Source: Clostridia bacterium
Lineage (GTDB): Bacteria; Bacillota; Clostridia; UMGS1840
Direction: 5' to 3'
DNA: 33,936 bases
Assembly (NCBI GenBank): GCA_017549265.1
Contig: JAFYVF010000116.1
Span: 1 to 33,936, forward strand
Made by a program: the position numbers and the translations under genes. This document shows, piece by piece, positions 25,969 through 33,936 of this stretch. The notes beneath the pieces are model-generated. The model was not told the origin of the DNA, searched no databases, and was given only the letters and a program-made list of their open reading frames with translations. Numbering within the stretch: position 1 is the stretch's first letter; every line of letters starts with the position of its first letter.

Positions 25969-26565
25969 ATGAAAGCATTTTTTAAAAAAATGATTCAGGA
26001 AAATCCCGTGTTTGTTCTGCTTCTGGGGATGTGTCCAACCTTAGGAACATCCACCTCGGTGGTGAACGGTTTGGGGATGGGATTATCTGCAACTTTGGTT
26101 TTAATATGTTCCAACTTTTTTATTTCCATTTTGAGAAAATTTATTCCCGACAAAATTAGAATTGCGTCCTATATTGTTATCATTGCCGGTTTTGTGACTG
26201 CAGTGGAAATGGTATTAAAAGCGTATTTACCGGAAATCTCCGAATCTTTAGGTGTGTTTATTCCCTTAATTGTGGTAAACTGTATTATTTTGGCAAGAGC
26301 GGAAAGCTTTGCCTCCAAAAACACGCCCGGCAAATCTGCTGTAGACGGTCTTTGCATGGGACTTGGATTTACGGTTGCATTGGTAATTTTATCTGCGATC
26401 CGTGAACTTCTTGGCAATGGAACGTTGGCAGGAGTTTCCGTGTTAGGAGCAAATTATCCTAAAGCAATTATGATGATTCTTCCCCCGGGAGGCTTTATCG
26501 TGTTGGGTATTGTTTTAGGTGTGATTCAGGCAATGAGAACGAAGGGAGGCACCAAACATGGTTGA
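25969..26565 (+). CDS. rnfE: Rnf complex subunit E, integral membrane
   Basis: This 198-residue membrane subunit has about six helices and the Rnf/Nqr family block NPVFVLLLGMCPTLGTSTSVVNGLGMG (near 11-37), with the conserved membrane Cys in GMCPTLGTS. A second inverted block, PLIVVNCIILARAESFASKN, lies near residue 98. RnfE and RnfA are paralogues facing opposite ways, and their Cys residues are known to hold an iron-sulfur centre in related Rnf/Nqr structures. It starts one base after the rnfG stop and overlaps rnfA by 8 bases. Confidence 0.95.
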   Translation: MKAFFKKMIQENPVFVLLLGMCPTLGTSTSVVNGLGMGLSATLVLICSNFFISILRKFIPDKIRIASYIVIIAGFVTAVEMVLKAYLPEISESLGVFIPLIVVNCIILARAESFASKNTPGKSAVDGLCMGLGFTVALVILSAIRELLGNGTLAGVSVLGANYPKAIMMILPPGGFIVLGIVLGVIQAMRTKGGTKHG

Positions 26566-27145
26566 TGTGGGGAAATTATTTTCTATTTTAATTACCACCA
26601 TTTTGGTGGAAAACTTTGTTTTGGTTAAATTTTTAGGATGTTGCCCGTTCCTTGGGGTATCCAAAAAAACAAGCACCGCGTTGGCAATGGGGATGGCAGT
26701 TACCTTTGTTATGGCATTAGCCAGTGCCATGACCTGGTTGGTAAATACCTACATCCTTGTTCCGTTTGATTTGCAGTATTTGCAGACCATTGCCTTTATT
26801 TTAGTCATTGCGGCACTTGTGCAGATTGTAGAAATGGCAATTATGAAATTAAGTCCTCCGCTCTATGCGTCTTTGGGAATTTATTTGCCTTTGATTACCA
26901 CCAACTGTGCAGTGCTGGGTGTTGCGATTTTAAACGTGCAAAAAGACTACGGTTTTATAGAAAGCGTGGTTTCGGGGATTGCAGCCGCATTAAGTTTTAC
27001 CTTGGCAATCTGGCTGTTTGCAGGCGTGAGAGAGCGTTTGGAAAATTCTAAAATACCTTCCTTTATGAAAGGGATGCCCATTGCATTGGTATCTGCCGGT
27101 TTAATAGCGATGGCATTTTTAGGATTTGCCGGTATGAAACTGTAG
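26558..27145 (+). CDS. rnfA: Rnf complex subunit A, integral membrane
   Basis: This 195-residue membrane subunit has about six helices and the family blocks ENFVLVKFLGCCPFLGVSKK (near 15-34) and YLPLITTNCAVLGVAI (near 109-124). Each holds a conserved Cys that would contribute to the intramembrane iron-sulfur centre shared with RnfE. The ATG overlaps the rnfE end by 8 bases, so the two paralogous subunits are probably translated together. The gap to rnfB is 17 bases and contains an AAAGGAA ribosome site. Confidence 0.96.
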   Translation: MVDVGKLFSILITTILVENFVLVKFLGCCPFLGVSKKTSTALAMGMAVTFVMALASAMTWLVNTYILVPFDLQYLQTIAFILVIAALVQIVEMAIMKLSPPLYASLGIYLPLITTNCAVLGVAILNVQKDYGFIESVVSGIAAALSFTLAIWLFAGVRERLENSKIPSFMKGMPIALVSAGLIAMAFLGFAGMKL

Positions 27146-27162
27146 ACGAAAGGAAATAGATT

Positions 27163-27960
27163 ATGACAAATATTTTAAGTGCAACTGTTGCAATTTCGGC
27201 TATGGGACTTATTTTTGGAGCGTTACTCGGATTTGCAGCCAAGATTTTTTATGTGAAGCAAGATGAGAAATTACCGCTGATTACCGAAGCATTACCAGGT
27301 GCTAATTGCGGGGGATGTGGATATGCCGGTTGTTCTCAGTGTGCCGCAGCGATTCTTGCAGGAGAAGCTAAGGCAAATGTTTGTCCTGTAGGCGGTAAAG
27401 AAACTGCTGCTGCTATTTCCAAAATTTTAGGTGTGGAAGCGGAAGCGTTTGAAAAAAAGGCTGCCTTTGTCCGTTGTGAAGGTTGTAGTGATGTTGCCCA
27501 AATAAAATTCCAATATGAAGGTATTTTAGATTGTGAATCTGCTGCCCGTATGATTGGCGGTGGTTATAAAGCCTGCAGTAACGGATGTTTAGGATTTGGT
27601 TCCTGCGTAAAAGTATGTAATTTTGGTGCTATCAGCATCAAAAACGGAATTGCAGTGGTGGATTTCGAGAAATGTACCGCATGCGGACAGTGTGTAAAAG
27701 CATGCCCGAAACAGCTGATCACCATTATTTCTGCAAAAGATAAATATGTGGTAAAATGCCGTAATACCGATAAAGGTGCTTTGGTAAAACAGGAATGTCA
27801 AGCCGGCTGTATCGGTTGTTCGTTATGTCAGAGAAATTGTCCGAATGAGGCAGTAAAAGTGGACCACTATCTGGCAACTATCGACCCTGAAAAATGTGTT
27901 GGTTGCGGTATTTGCTTAGAAAAATGCCCCAAGAAAATTATTAAAAAAATTACTTTATAA
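27163..27960 (+). CDS. rnfB: Rnf complex subunit B, ferredoxin-accepting iron-sulfur protein
   Basis: This 265-residue subunit receives electrons from reduced ferredoxin. One N-terminal membrane helix (about 6-27) is followed by the Fes domain with Cys49, Cys52, Cys57 and Cys74 (ANCGGCGYAGC...VCPVGG). Next comes a region with CSNGCLGFGSCVKVC, then ferredoxin-like motifs CTACGQCVKACPK, CIGCSLCQRNCPN and CVGCGICLEKCPK, giving several [4Fe-4S] clusters as in clostridial and acetogen RnfB, which carry more clusters than proteobacterial RnfB. It closes the cluster, and rlmN begins 19 bases later without an obvious terminator. Confidence 0.95.
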   Translation: MTNILSATVAISAMGLIFGALLGFAAKIFYVKQDEKLPLITEALPGANCGGCGYAGCSQCAAAILAGEAKANVCPVGGKETAAAISKILGVEAEAFEKKAAFVRCEGCSDVAQIKFQYEGILDCESAARMIGGGYKACSNGCLGFGSCVKVCNFGAISIKNGIAVVDFEKCTACGQCVKACPKQLITIISAKDKYVVKCRNTDKGALVKQECQAGCIGCSLCQRNCPNEAVKVDHYLATIDPEKCVGCGICLEKCPKKIIKKITL

Positions 27961-27979
27961 AAAAACAAGGGAAGGAATT

Positions 27980-29032
27980 ATGCGTTCTTCTATGAAACAG
28001 AATATCAAAAACTTACTTTTCTCTGAATTAGAAGAATATTTTTTAAAAAAATACCGCCAGAAGTTTCGCGCTAAACAAGTGTTTAAGTGGCTCTCTCTGG
28101 GGGTTACTTCCTTTGAAGAAATGACGGATATTTCCAAAAAAATGGCTGAGGAACTGTCGGAAGATTTTTATATTTCCAATTTAAAAGTTGTGAAAAAAGA
28201 AGTTTCAAAAGACGGTACCGTGAAGTTTTTATATGAATTGGGAGACGGCAATACGATAGAAAGCGTATTGATGGATTATAAACACGGTTACAGTATTTGT
28301 ATTTCCACTCAAGTGGGGTGCAACATGGGGTGCACCTTTTGTGCATCCACCGTGGGTGGTAAGGTGAGAGATTTAGAAGCAGGCGAAATTTTAGACCAAG
28401 TGCTTTTTACTGCCAAAGGAGAAGGGAAGCGGATTTCCAATATTGTGTTGATGGGAATCGGTGAGCCTTTGGATAACTACGAGAATGTGCTTCGCTTTTT
28501 AAAAAATGTGAATGATGAACATGGTATCAATATCGGGTATCGGCATATTTCGTTATCCACTTGCGGGTTAGTTCCCGGTATTAACCGCCTGGCAGAGGAG
28601 AATATTCCGTTGACTTTGTCGGTTTCTTTACATGCTCCTAATGATACCATTCGTAATCAAACAATGCCTGTTTCCAAAAAGTATCCGTATGGAGAACTTT
28701 TAAAAGCAGTAAAACAGTATGTGAAAAAAACAGGAAGACGTGTTTCCTTTGAATATACGTTGATTAAAGATGTGAATGATAAGCCCGAGCATGCGAAAGA
28801 GCTCATCGGGCATTTAAAAGGGATGCTTTGTCACGTGAATTTAATTCCGGTAAATCCGGCGCGGGGCAGTATGTCTCCCTCTGAAAAAAAACGAATTGCA
28901 GAATTTCAGCAGATGCTGGTGTCCGGTGGCTTAAATGCCACGGTAAGACGAACTTTGGGCACCGATATCAATGCTGCCTGTGGCCAGTTGCGGCGGGCAG
29001 AAACCAAGAGAAAGGAAGGTGAGCTGATATGA
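27980..29032 (+). CDS. rlmN: 23S rRNA/tRNA adenine-C2 methyltransferase RlmN
   Basis: This 350-residue radical-SAM enzyme methylates C2 of A2503 in 23S rRNA, and A37 of some tRNAs. The cluster-binding motif is Cys114, Cys118, Cys121 (CNMGCTFCAST). The C-terminal Cys334 in AACGQLRR is the second catalytic Cys that forms the protein-RNA adduct. Also visible are GIGEPLDNYENVLRFL, SLHAPNDTIRNQTMPV and TVRRTLGTDINAACG. Length is normal. GGGAAGGAA precedes the ATG, and the stop overlaps the phosphatase start (ATGA). It heads a conserved Firmicutes cluster with prpC-prkC-rsgA-rpe-thiN. Confidence 0.97.
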   Translation: MRSSMKQNIKNLLFSELEEYFLKKYRQKFRAKQVFKWLSLGVTSFEEMTDISKKMAEELSEDFYISNLKVVKKEVSKDGTVKFLYELGDGNTIESVLMDYKHGYSICISTQVGCNMGCTFCASTVGGKVRDLEAGEILDQVLFTAKGEGKRISNIVLMGIGEPLDNYENVLRFLKNVNDEHGINIGYRHISLSTCGLVPGINRLAEENIPLTLSVSLHAPNDTIRNQTMPVSKKYPYGELLKAVKQYVKKTGRRVSFEYTLIKDVNDKPEHAKELIGHLKGMLCHVNLIPVNPARGSMSPSEKKRIAEFQQMLVSGGLNATVRRTLGTDINAACGQLRRAETKRKEGELI

Positions 29033-29733
29033 TACACGGATTAACGGATGTTGGACAAAAACGCACTTTAAATGAAGATAGTTTTTATTTTGAAACTGGA
29101 AAAAAAGGTTTTATGATGATTGTTTCCGATGGTATGGGCGGTCATAATGCCGGTGAAATTGCCAGCACAATGGCAGTAAAAGCGCTGATAGATTATGCCA
29201 AAGAAAATGATATGTTTCGTGACCCGGAGAGTTCTTTAAGAAAAGCAATTTCTTTTGCCAACAAGAAGATTTACAAAGCCGCTTGTCGGAAAGCCTCCTT
29301 GAGCGGCATGGGAACTACACTGGTAGTGGCTGTAGGAAATTCCAAAAAAGTGTGTATCGCCAATGTGGGAGATTCCCGGGCTTACCATATTTCCAAAGAA
29401 AAAATTACTCAAATCACGCAGGATCATTCCTTTGTGTATGAACTGGTAAAAAATGGACTGATTACACCGGAGGAAGCAAAAACACATCCTCGCAGGAATG
29501 AAATTATAAAAGCACTCGGAATTGGGCCCGAAGTGTATCCGGATATTTTCTTTTTAGATACGGAGAAGACAGACAAGCTTCTCCTTTGCTCCGACGGACT
29601 CACATCCCATGTGTCGGATGAAGAAATTTTTACAATTGTTAACCGTTACAGTCGTAAGGCAGCCACCGAAGCTTTGGTGAAGCTTGCCAATGAGTACGGC
29701 GGATCAGATAATATTACAGTAGTTCTTCGGTAA
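29029..29733 (+). CDS. prpC: PP2C-type Ser/Thr protein phosphatase (PrpC/Stp)
   Basis: This 234-residue metal-dependent phosphatase would reverse phosphorylation by the kinase encoded next. Its motifs are DVGQKRTLNEDSFYF (near 6-20), the metal-binding SDGMGGHNAGEIAS (near 33-46), GTTLVVAV, ANVGDSRAY (near 111-119), TQDHSFVYELV, LLCSDGLTSHVSDEEI (near 184-199) and the final GGSDNITVVL. The metal-binding Asp residues in motifs 1, 2, 8 and 11 are all present. Length is close to the usual ~240-250. The ATG overlaps the rlmN stop. Confidence 0.96.
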   Translation: MIHGLTDVGQKRTLNEDSFYFETGKKGFMMIVSDGMGGHNAGEIASTMAVKALIDYAKENDMFRDPESSLRKAISFANKKIYKAACRKASLSGMGTTLVVAVGNSKKVCIANVGDSRAYHISKEKITQITQDHSFVYELVKNGLITPEEAKTHPRRNEIIKALGIGPEVYPDIFFLDTEKTDKLLLCSDGLTSHVSDEEIFTIVNRYSRKAATEALVKLANEYGGSDNITVVLR

Positions 29734-29767
29734 AGCCGATTTGAATTCAAAATAAGGAGATAAAAAG

Positions 29768-31762
29768 ATGATAGGAAAAATTCTGGGCGATAGATATGAG
29801 CTTTTGGAATTAATCGGCGTAGGAGGAATGTCTCGGGTATATAAGGCGAAATGTAACCTCTTAAACCGTTTTGTTGCTGTGAAAATTTTAAAGGAAGAAT
29901 ATAACGACGATAAGGAATTTATCAAGCGTTTCTATATTGAGTCACAGGCGGCTGCTTCTTTGTCCAGCCCGCACATTGTTTCTATTTATGATGTAGGAAA
30001 TGAAGAAAATCTGCATTACATAGTGCTGGAATATGTGGAAGGCGCAACCTTAAAGGATGTTATCAAGAAAAATGGCGTGTTGGCTTGGAATGTAGCGCTT
30101 AATTTCTCGTTGCAGATTCTTGCTGCATTGGAATGTGCCCATAAAAACGGGATTGTCCATCGTGATATCAAACCTCAAAACATTATTGTTACCGATGACG
30201 GTGTGCTCAAAGTAACAGATTTTGGAATTGCGAGAGCTGTGAATAGCAATGAAACCAAAAAAATTGATACCGATGTAATCGGCTCTGTTCATTATATTTC
30301 TCCTGAGCAGGCCAAAGGTATCATGATTGATGCCAGATGCGATTTATATTCTTTAGGGATTGTGATGTATGAAATGTTGACGGGGAAACTTCCTTACGAT
30401 GGAGATAACCCGGTGTCAGTTGCACTGATGCATTTAAGTTCCGAACCGATTTCCATTAAGGAATTAAATTTGGCTGTTCCCAATGAGTTGGTTCGCATTG
30501 CAACAAAAGCTATGCAGCGAGACGTTTTAAACCGTTACCAGAGTGCCAAAGAAATGTCGGAAGAATTACTGGAATTTAAAAAAGTGGAGAATCTGACCAC
30601 TAAAGAAAACGAAGATGCTTTTATCCAGGAAACCGTGGCAATGGTAAAATTAGCAAAAAAAGATTCTGAAATTGATACGTCGATTCAAGCTCAGACTCAG
30701 GAGCAGCGTAGAATTCAGCGCAAAGGTGTGATTTCTTCAAAAACAAACATACCGGAATCGGCTGACGAAGATAGTGTGGTGCAAGCTTTTGAGATACAAT
30801 CTGTAAAGCAGAAAAAAGAACCCAGTGAAAAAACGGAAAAAATTGCATTTTGGACGGCAATTGGTACTGCCACGCTCATCGTTCTTTTGCTGGTTGTTTT
30901 TGCCCTTAATTTTATCTTCAACAGTGGAACCGGTTCCCCAAAAGGAGAAGAGAAATTTGTTTTCTTAAAAGATATGCAGGGGCAGAACATTGAAGACGTC
31001 CGTGAATATCTTGAGGGAGCTGGATTTGAGTATATTATTACCGATGTGGAAGATTCCGACTATGAAAACGGATTTATCCTCAGACAGGAACCCTATGGTG
31101 ACCAGGAAATTTCAACTTCCACATTGGTGGAACTCGAAGTAGTAAAAAATGAAGACTCCGAGGAACTGATTTGGGTTCCGGATGTTCTTCAGATGCGCTA
31201 TGACCAGGCTATTAAAGAGCTGGAAGATGCCGGCTTTAAAGTCAATATGATTGAGGAAGTATCTGCAACAGACGTGAAGGTAGGTTGTGTGTTCCAGCAA
31301 AGTCCATTAGCATCGGAAAAAGCTGAAAAAGGAAGCACCGTTACCATTCGTGTTTCTGCAGGGCCTGAAATTATTGTTGTGCCGAATTTTGTTGGTATGA
31401 CAGAAGAAGAAGCGATTGCTCAGGCAAGTGAATTAGGGCTCAATCCTCGTGTGCGAGAAAAAGAAGGAACTGAAAATATTGGTGAGGTTATCAAGCAATC
31501 TATTCCGAAAAATACGGAAGTAGAGATTAACAAGAAAGAAGATAAAACAGTAGAAATTGAGTTAACAGTAGTGATTCCTAAGGAAGAAGCTGAGGTAGCT
31601 CCGTCTTCTTCTCCTGAGATTGATACTCCGCCCACAGCGACTCCAAAAGAAGGACCTGATGCACAGCCGATTGTTCCCAATGATTCTTCGGAATCTTCCA
31701 CAGACAGGGGTTCTGAGGAAACTGAGAAAGAGCAAAACTCATCAGAGGATAGTGAATCCTAA
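29768..31762 (+). CDS. prkC: Transmembrane PASTA-domain Ser/Thr protein kinase (PrkC/Stk)
   Basis: This 664-residue kinase has an intact N-terminal catalytic domain (about 1-270): G-loop IGVGGMSRVY, Lys39 in AVKIL, His131-Arg-Asp133 in HRDIKPQN, and Asp151-Phe-Gly. A charged juxtamembrane segment (about 270-355) leads to one transmembrane helix (about 358-383). Three PASTA repeats follow outside the cell (about 395-465, 470-536 and 537-605; for example VPDVLQMRYDQAIKELEDAG and VPNFVGMTEEEAIAQASELG). Such repeats bind muropeptides or lipid II fragments and link wall state to phosphorylation; in Bacillus PrkC also triggers germination. A Ser/Glu/Pro-rich tail (about 610-664) is extra relative to minimal relatives. 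A TAAGGAGA site precedes the ATG. Confidence 0.96.
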   Translation: MIGKILGDRYELLELIGVGGMSRVYKAKCNLLNRFVAVKILKEEYNDDKEFIKRFYIESQAAASLSSPHIVSIYDVGNEENLHYIVLEYVEGATLKDVIKKNGVLAWNVALNFSLQILAALECAHKNGIVHRDIKPQNIIVTDDGVLKVTDFGIARAVNSNETKKIDTDVIGSVHYISPEQAKGIMIDARCDLYSLGIVMYEMLTGKLPYDGDNPVSVALMHLSSEPISIKELNLAVPNELVRIATKAMQRDVLNRYQSAKEMSEELLEFKKVENLTTKENEDAFIQETVAMVKLAKKDSEIDTSIQAQTQEQRRIQRKGVISSKTNIPESADEDSVVQAFEIQSVKQKKEPSEKTEKIAFWTAIGTATLIVLLLVVFALNFIFNSGTGSPKGEEKFVFLKDMQGQNIEDVREYLEGAGFEYIITDVEDSDYENGFILRQEPYGDQEISTSTLVELEVVKNEDSEELIWVPDVLQMRYDQAIKELEDAGFKVNMIEEVSATDVKVGCVFQQSPLASEKAEKGSTVTIRVSAGPEIIVVPNFVGMTEEEAIAQASELGLNPRVREKEGTENIGEVIKQSIPKNTEVEINKKEDKTVEIELTVVIPKEEAEVAPSSSPEIDTPPTATPKEGPDAQPIVPNDSSESSTDRGSEETEKEQNSSEDSES

Positions 31763-31797
31763 CAGTAATACTAACGAAAAAGAGGTGTAGGTACAGT

Positions 31798-32661
31798 TTG
31801 AACGGTTTACTTACAAAAGGAATCGGCGGTTTTTATTATGTGGAAACCGAAAATGGTTGTTACGAATGTAAGGCAAGAGGAATTTTCAGAAAGAATGAAA
31901 TAACGCCTACAGTTGGTGATAGAGTAGAGATTTCGGTAGTTTCTGAAGCACAGAAAAAGGGGAGCTTAGATGCAATTTTACCCCGTAAGAATTTACTGAT
32001 TCGCCCCAGTATTGCCAATGTGGATCATTTTATCATTGTGGCTCCCGCTAAATCGCCCGATTTCGATACTTTTTTTGTGGATAAACTGTTGGTTTTTTGC
32101 GAATTGTATCAGATTGAACCGTTAATTGTGATCAATAAAACAGATTTGGAAAAGGGAGAAGCATACGGTGAGATTTATCGCCGTATCGGATATCCTGTGA
32201 TTTATACCAGCACTTTAAGCGGTGAGGGAATCGAAGATGTGAAGCAAAGCATCTTTGGCGGTATCAATGTGTTTGCAGGTTTTTCCGGAGCAGGCAAATC
32301 TTCTCTTTTGAATGAACTGATTGAAAATGCAGAATTAAAAACCGGAGAAATCAGCAAAATTACTCGTGGACGGCATACCACCCGTCATTCTGAGTTGTTT
32401 TTGATTGCACCCAACACTTATGTGGCGGATACGCCCGGCTTTTCTTCTTTGGAAATTGATTTTGCCGTTTCCAATTTGGATGAAATGTTTCCGGAATTTG
32501 GGGACACTGTTTGTCAGTTTAAAGGCTGTTCTCATACCAAAGAAAAAGGGTGCGGTGTATTGCAAGCCCTGGAGGAAGGCATGATTGCTCCTTCCAGATA
32601 CCAAAGCTACGTACAGATTTATGAAAAAATCAAAGATATTAAACCTTGGCACAAAAAGTAG
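31798..32661 (+). CDS. rsgA: Ribosome small-subunit assembly GTPase RsgA
   Basis: This 287-residue circularly permuted GTPase checks maturation of the 30S decoding centre. After an N-terminal OB-like domain (TVGDRVEISV near 38-47), the G motifs appear in permuted order: G4 NKTDLE (near 114), G1 GFSGAGKSSL (near 161-170), the switch region TRGRHTTRHSEL, and G3 DTPGF (near 212). A C-terminal zinc site is formed by Cys and His residues in CQFKGCSHTKEKGCGV. The TTG start follows AGAGGTG by about 10 bases; no earlier start fits. It lies in the usual position between prkC and rpe. Confidence 0.96.
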   Translation: MNGLLTKGIGGFYYVETENGCYECKARGIFRKNEITPTVGDRVEISVVSEAQKKGSLDAILPRKNLLIRPSIANVDHFIIVAPAKSPDFDTFFVDKLLVFCELYQIEPLIVINKTDLEKGEAYGEIYRRIGYPVIYTSTLSGEGIEDVKQSIFGGINVFAGFSGAGKSSLLNELIENAELKTGEISKITRGRHTTRHSELFLIAPNTYVADTPGFSSLEIDFAVSNLDEMFPEFGDTVCQFKGCSHTKEKGCGVLQALEEGMIAPSRYQSYVQIYEKIKDIKPWHKK

Positions 32662-32676
32662 AAAGGAGAATAAAAT

Positions 32677-33312
32677 ATGGTAAAAGTTTCCCCGTCGTTG
32701 TTGGCATCTGATTTCTCCGATTTACGTGGAGAAATCAAAGCGGTAAGTACTGCAGATTTTTTACATCTGGATGTGATGGATGGTCATTTTGTACCCAACT
32801 TAACCATTGGACCTTGTGTGATTTCGTCCATTCGCCCCCATTCTAATTTGCCCTTTGATACTCACTTGATGATTGATAATCCGTTAAAGTATATTGAACC
32901 TTTTGCGAAAGCAGGTTCTGATTATATCACTGTTCACGTGGAACAGCCCGATGATATTAGGGAATGTATCAGCAAAATTCAGAGCTATGGAAAAAAGGCT
33001 GGACTTGCCATCAGTCCCGATACAGATGCTTCTTTGTTGGAGCCTTATTTAGAGAATATTTCCATGATTACCGTGATGTCTGTATATCCCGGTTTTGGGG
33101 GACAAAAATTTATAGAATCAAGCTATCAGAAAATCCGTGAGATCAAAAAAATGATTGAAGGGAAAGATATTTTATTATCTGTTGACGGTGGCGTTGATTT
33201 TGAAAATGTTCGCAAATTAGAAGAAGCGGGTGTTACAATGGTTGTTGCCGGAAGCACTGTTTTTGGTGCCGAAAACCGTGAAAATGCCATTGAAATTTTG
33301 CGAGGAGAATAA
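32677..33312 (+). CDS. rpe: Ribulose-phosphate 3-epimerase
   Basis: This 211-residue TIM-barrel enzyme interconverts ribulose-5-phosphate and xylulose-5-phosphate in the pentose phosphate pathway. Motifs include SLLASDFSDL, HLDVMDGHFVPNLTIGP (near 31-47, with the metal-binding His and catalytic Asp), DTHLMIDNP, MSVYPGFGGQKF (near 137-148) and the second catalytic Asp in LSVDGGVDFENV (near 167-178). Length is a little under the usual ~215-225, with no gap in conserved blocks. A strong AGAAAGGAG site precedes the ATG. The start of thiN follows 4 bases after its stop. Confidence 0.96.
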   Translation: MVKVSPSLLASDFSDLRGEIKAVSTADFLHLDVMDGHFVPNLTIGPCVISSIRPHSNLPFDTHLMIDNPLKYIEPFAKAGSDYITVHVEQPDDIRECISKIQSYGKKAGLAISPDTDASLLEPYLENISMITVMSVYPGFGGQKFIESSYQKIREIKKMIEGKDILLSVDGGVDFENVRKLEEAGVTMVVAGSTVFGAENRENAIEILRGE

Positions 33313-33316
33313 TATT

Positions 33317-33934
33317 TTGAATATTTTAATCATAGCGGCAGGTGACAGTAAAAATCCAACCAAGCTATTAGAATATGCGAATGCAGCAGACTATATTATT
33401 TGCGCTGACGGAGGCTATGACCATGCCCGAGCTGTGGGAATTACGCCCGATATTTTAGTGGGTGATTTTGATTCCTTATCAGAGGAACCTGCCGATTTTT
33501 TAAGAAAAGTGAAATTGCCCGTGGAAAAAGATGAAACGGATACGCTGTATGCGTTGCGGTTTGCTTTTTCAAAAGGTGCTACGACTATTGTTGTATATGG
33601 CGGAATCGGTTCCCGTTTTGACCATAGTTATGCCAATATTTGTCTACTCCATCACGCTATGGTCCGAGATATTCCTATGGTGATAACAGATGGAAGTACA
33701 GAACTTTATCTCACGGATTCTGAGTTGCTTTTAAAAGGAAAAAAAGGAAATACCGTTTCCGTTTATGCATTTTCTGATGTTTGTGAAGGAGTTACCTTAA
33801 AAGGCTTTTACTATCCTTTGGAAAACGCTTCTTTAGAAAAATATGATATTATCGGAACCAGCAATATTGTGACGAATGATGTTGCAGAAATTTCAGTTTT
33901 GGAAGGAAATCTTCTGATTGTTTGTAACCAATAA
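33317..33934 (+). CDS. thiN: Thiamine pyrophosphokinase (ThiN)
   Basis: This 205-residue enzyme transfers pyrophosphate from ATP to thiamine to make thiamine diphosphate. Conserved blocks are CADGGYDHARAVGITPDILVGDFDSL (near 32-57), KDETDTLYALRFAFSKGAT (near 72-90) and YGGIGSRFDHSYANICLL (near 94-111); the acidic residues that bind Mg-ATP are present. The start is a TTG at 33317 preceded by CGAGGAG; the open frame upstream to 33230 lies within rpe and lacks the family's N-terminus. The stop is 2 bases before the window end, so any terminator is not visible. It is the last member of the rsgA-rpe-thiN cluster. Confidence 0.94.
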   Translation: MNILIIAAGDSKNPTKLLEYANAADYIICADGGYDHARAVGITPDILVGDFDSLSEEPADFLRKVKLPVEKDETDTLYALRFAFSKGATTIVVYGGIGSRFDHSYANICLLHHAMVRDIPMVITDGSTELYLTDSELLLKGKKGNTVSVYAFSDVCEGVTLKGFYYPLENASLEKYDIIGTSNIVTNDVAEISVLEGNLLIVCNQ

Positions 33935-33936
33935 AA

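Noticed and set aside
23094-27960. Rnf cluster as a novel electron-transfer system
   Set aside because: All six subunits, their order and cofactor motifs match known clostridial Rnf, so it is ordinary.
33230-33316. N-terminal extension of thiN inside rpe
   Set aside because: It overlaps conserved rpe sequence in another frame, and CGAGGAG before the TTG at 33317 gives the expected family N-terminus.

Overview
The window is a low-GC, densely packed bacterial chromosome segment with the gene content and order of an anaerobic, spore-forming member of the Clostridia (Firmicutes/Bacillota). The main indicators are a GerK-type germinant receptor operon, a six-gene Rnf complex in clostridial order, an ECF transporter module joined to truA, and the rlmN-prpC-prkC-rsgA-rpe-thiN cluster. 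TTG starts and 4-base ATGA overlaps are frequent. I cannot assign a genus. All genes are on the plus strand except the three germination genes. No gene-free gap exceeds 300 bases; the largest is the divergent region 13025-13218. I saw no tRNA, rRNA, CRISPR array, transposase or prophage.

Layout. 1-2910: ECF energy-coupling module (ecfA1 cut by the window edge, ecfA2, ecfT) and truA. 2907-6753: a DUF5711-like membrane protein, a CvpA-family protein and ligA. 6777-9821: a sigma-A-type promoter followed by a divergent HisB-like protein, a HAD hydrolase, an unpaired class I fumarase beta subunit and radC. 9788-13024 (minus): gerKA, a short gerKC and gerKB. 13219-21185: asnS, a membrane-anchored TPR protein, purL, purine nucleoside phosphorylase and an S-adenosylhomocysteine hydrolase homologue. 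21220-27960: a VanW/G5 envelope protein, then rnfCDGEAB. 27980-33934: rlmN, a PP2C phosphatase, a PASTA kinase, rsgA, rpe and thiN.

How the genes fit together. Rnf couples ferredoxin oxidation and NAD+ reduction to ion export, the usual energy-conserving step in such anaerobes. The phosphatase and PASTA kinase form a reversible Ser/Thr phosphorylation pair; the kinase's external PASTA repeats and the VanW/G5 protein both point to cell-wall sensing or remodelling. Purine nucleoside phosphorylase and the SAH hydrolase homologue are consecutive. The hydrolase carries an HxExK motif in place of the usual adenine-recognising HxTxE/Q, so the pair may recycle S-inosylhomocysteine by way of inosine.

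The least ordinary parts are this SAHH variant, the HisB-like protein with altered metal-site residues next to a HAD phosphatase, the orphan fumarase beta subunit, the GerAC lipoprotein lacking its C-terminal domain, and two terminator-like palindromes inside gerKB, one of which appears to be an in-frame insertion.
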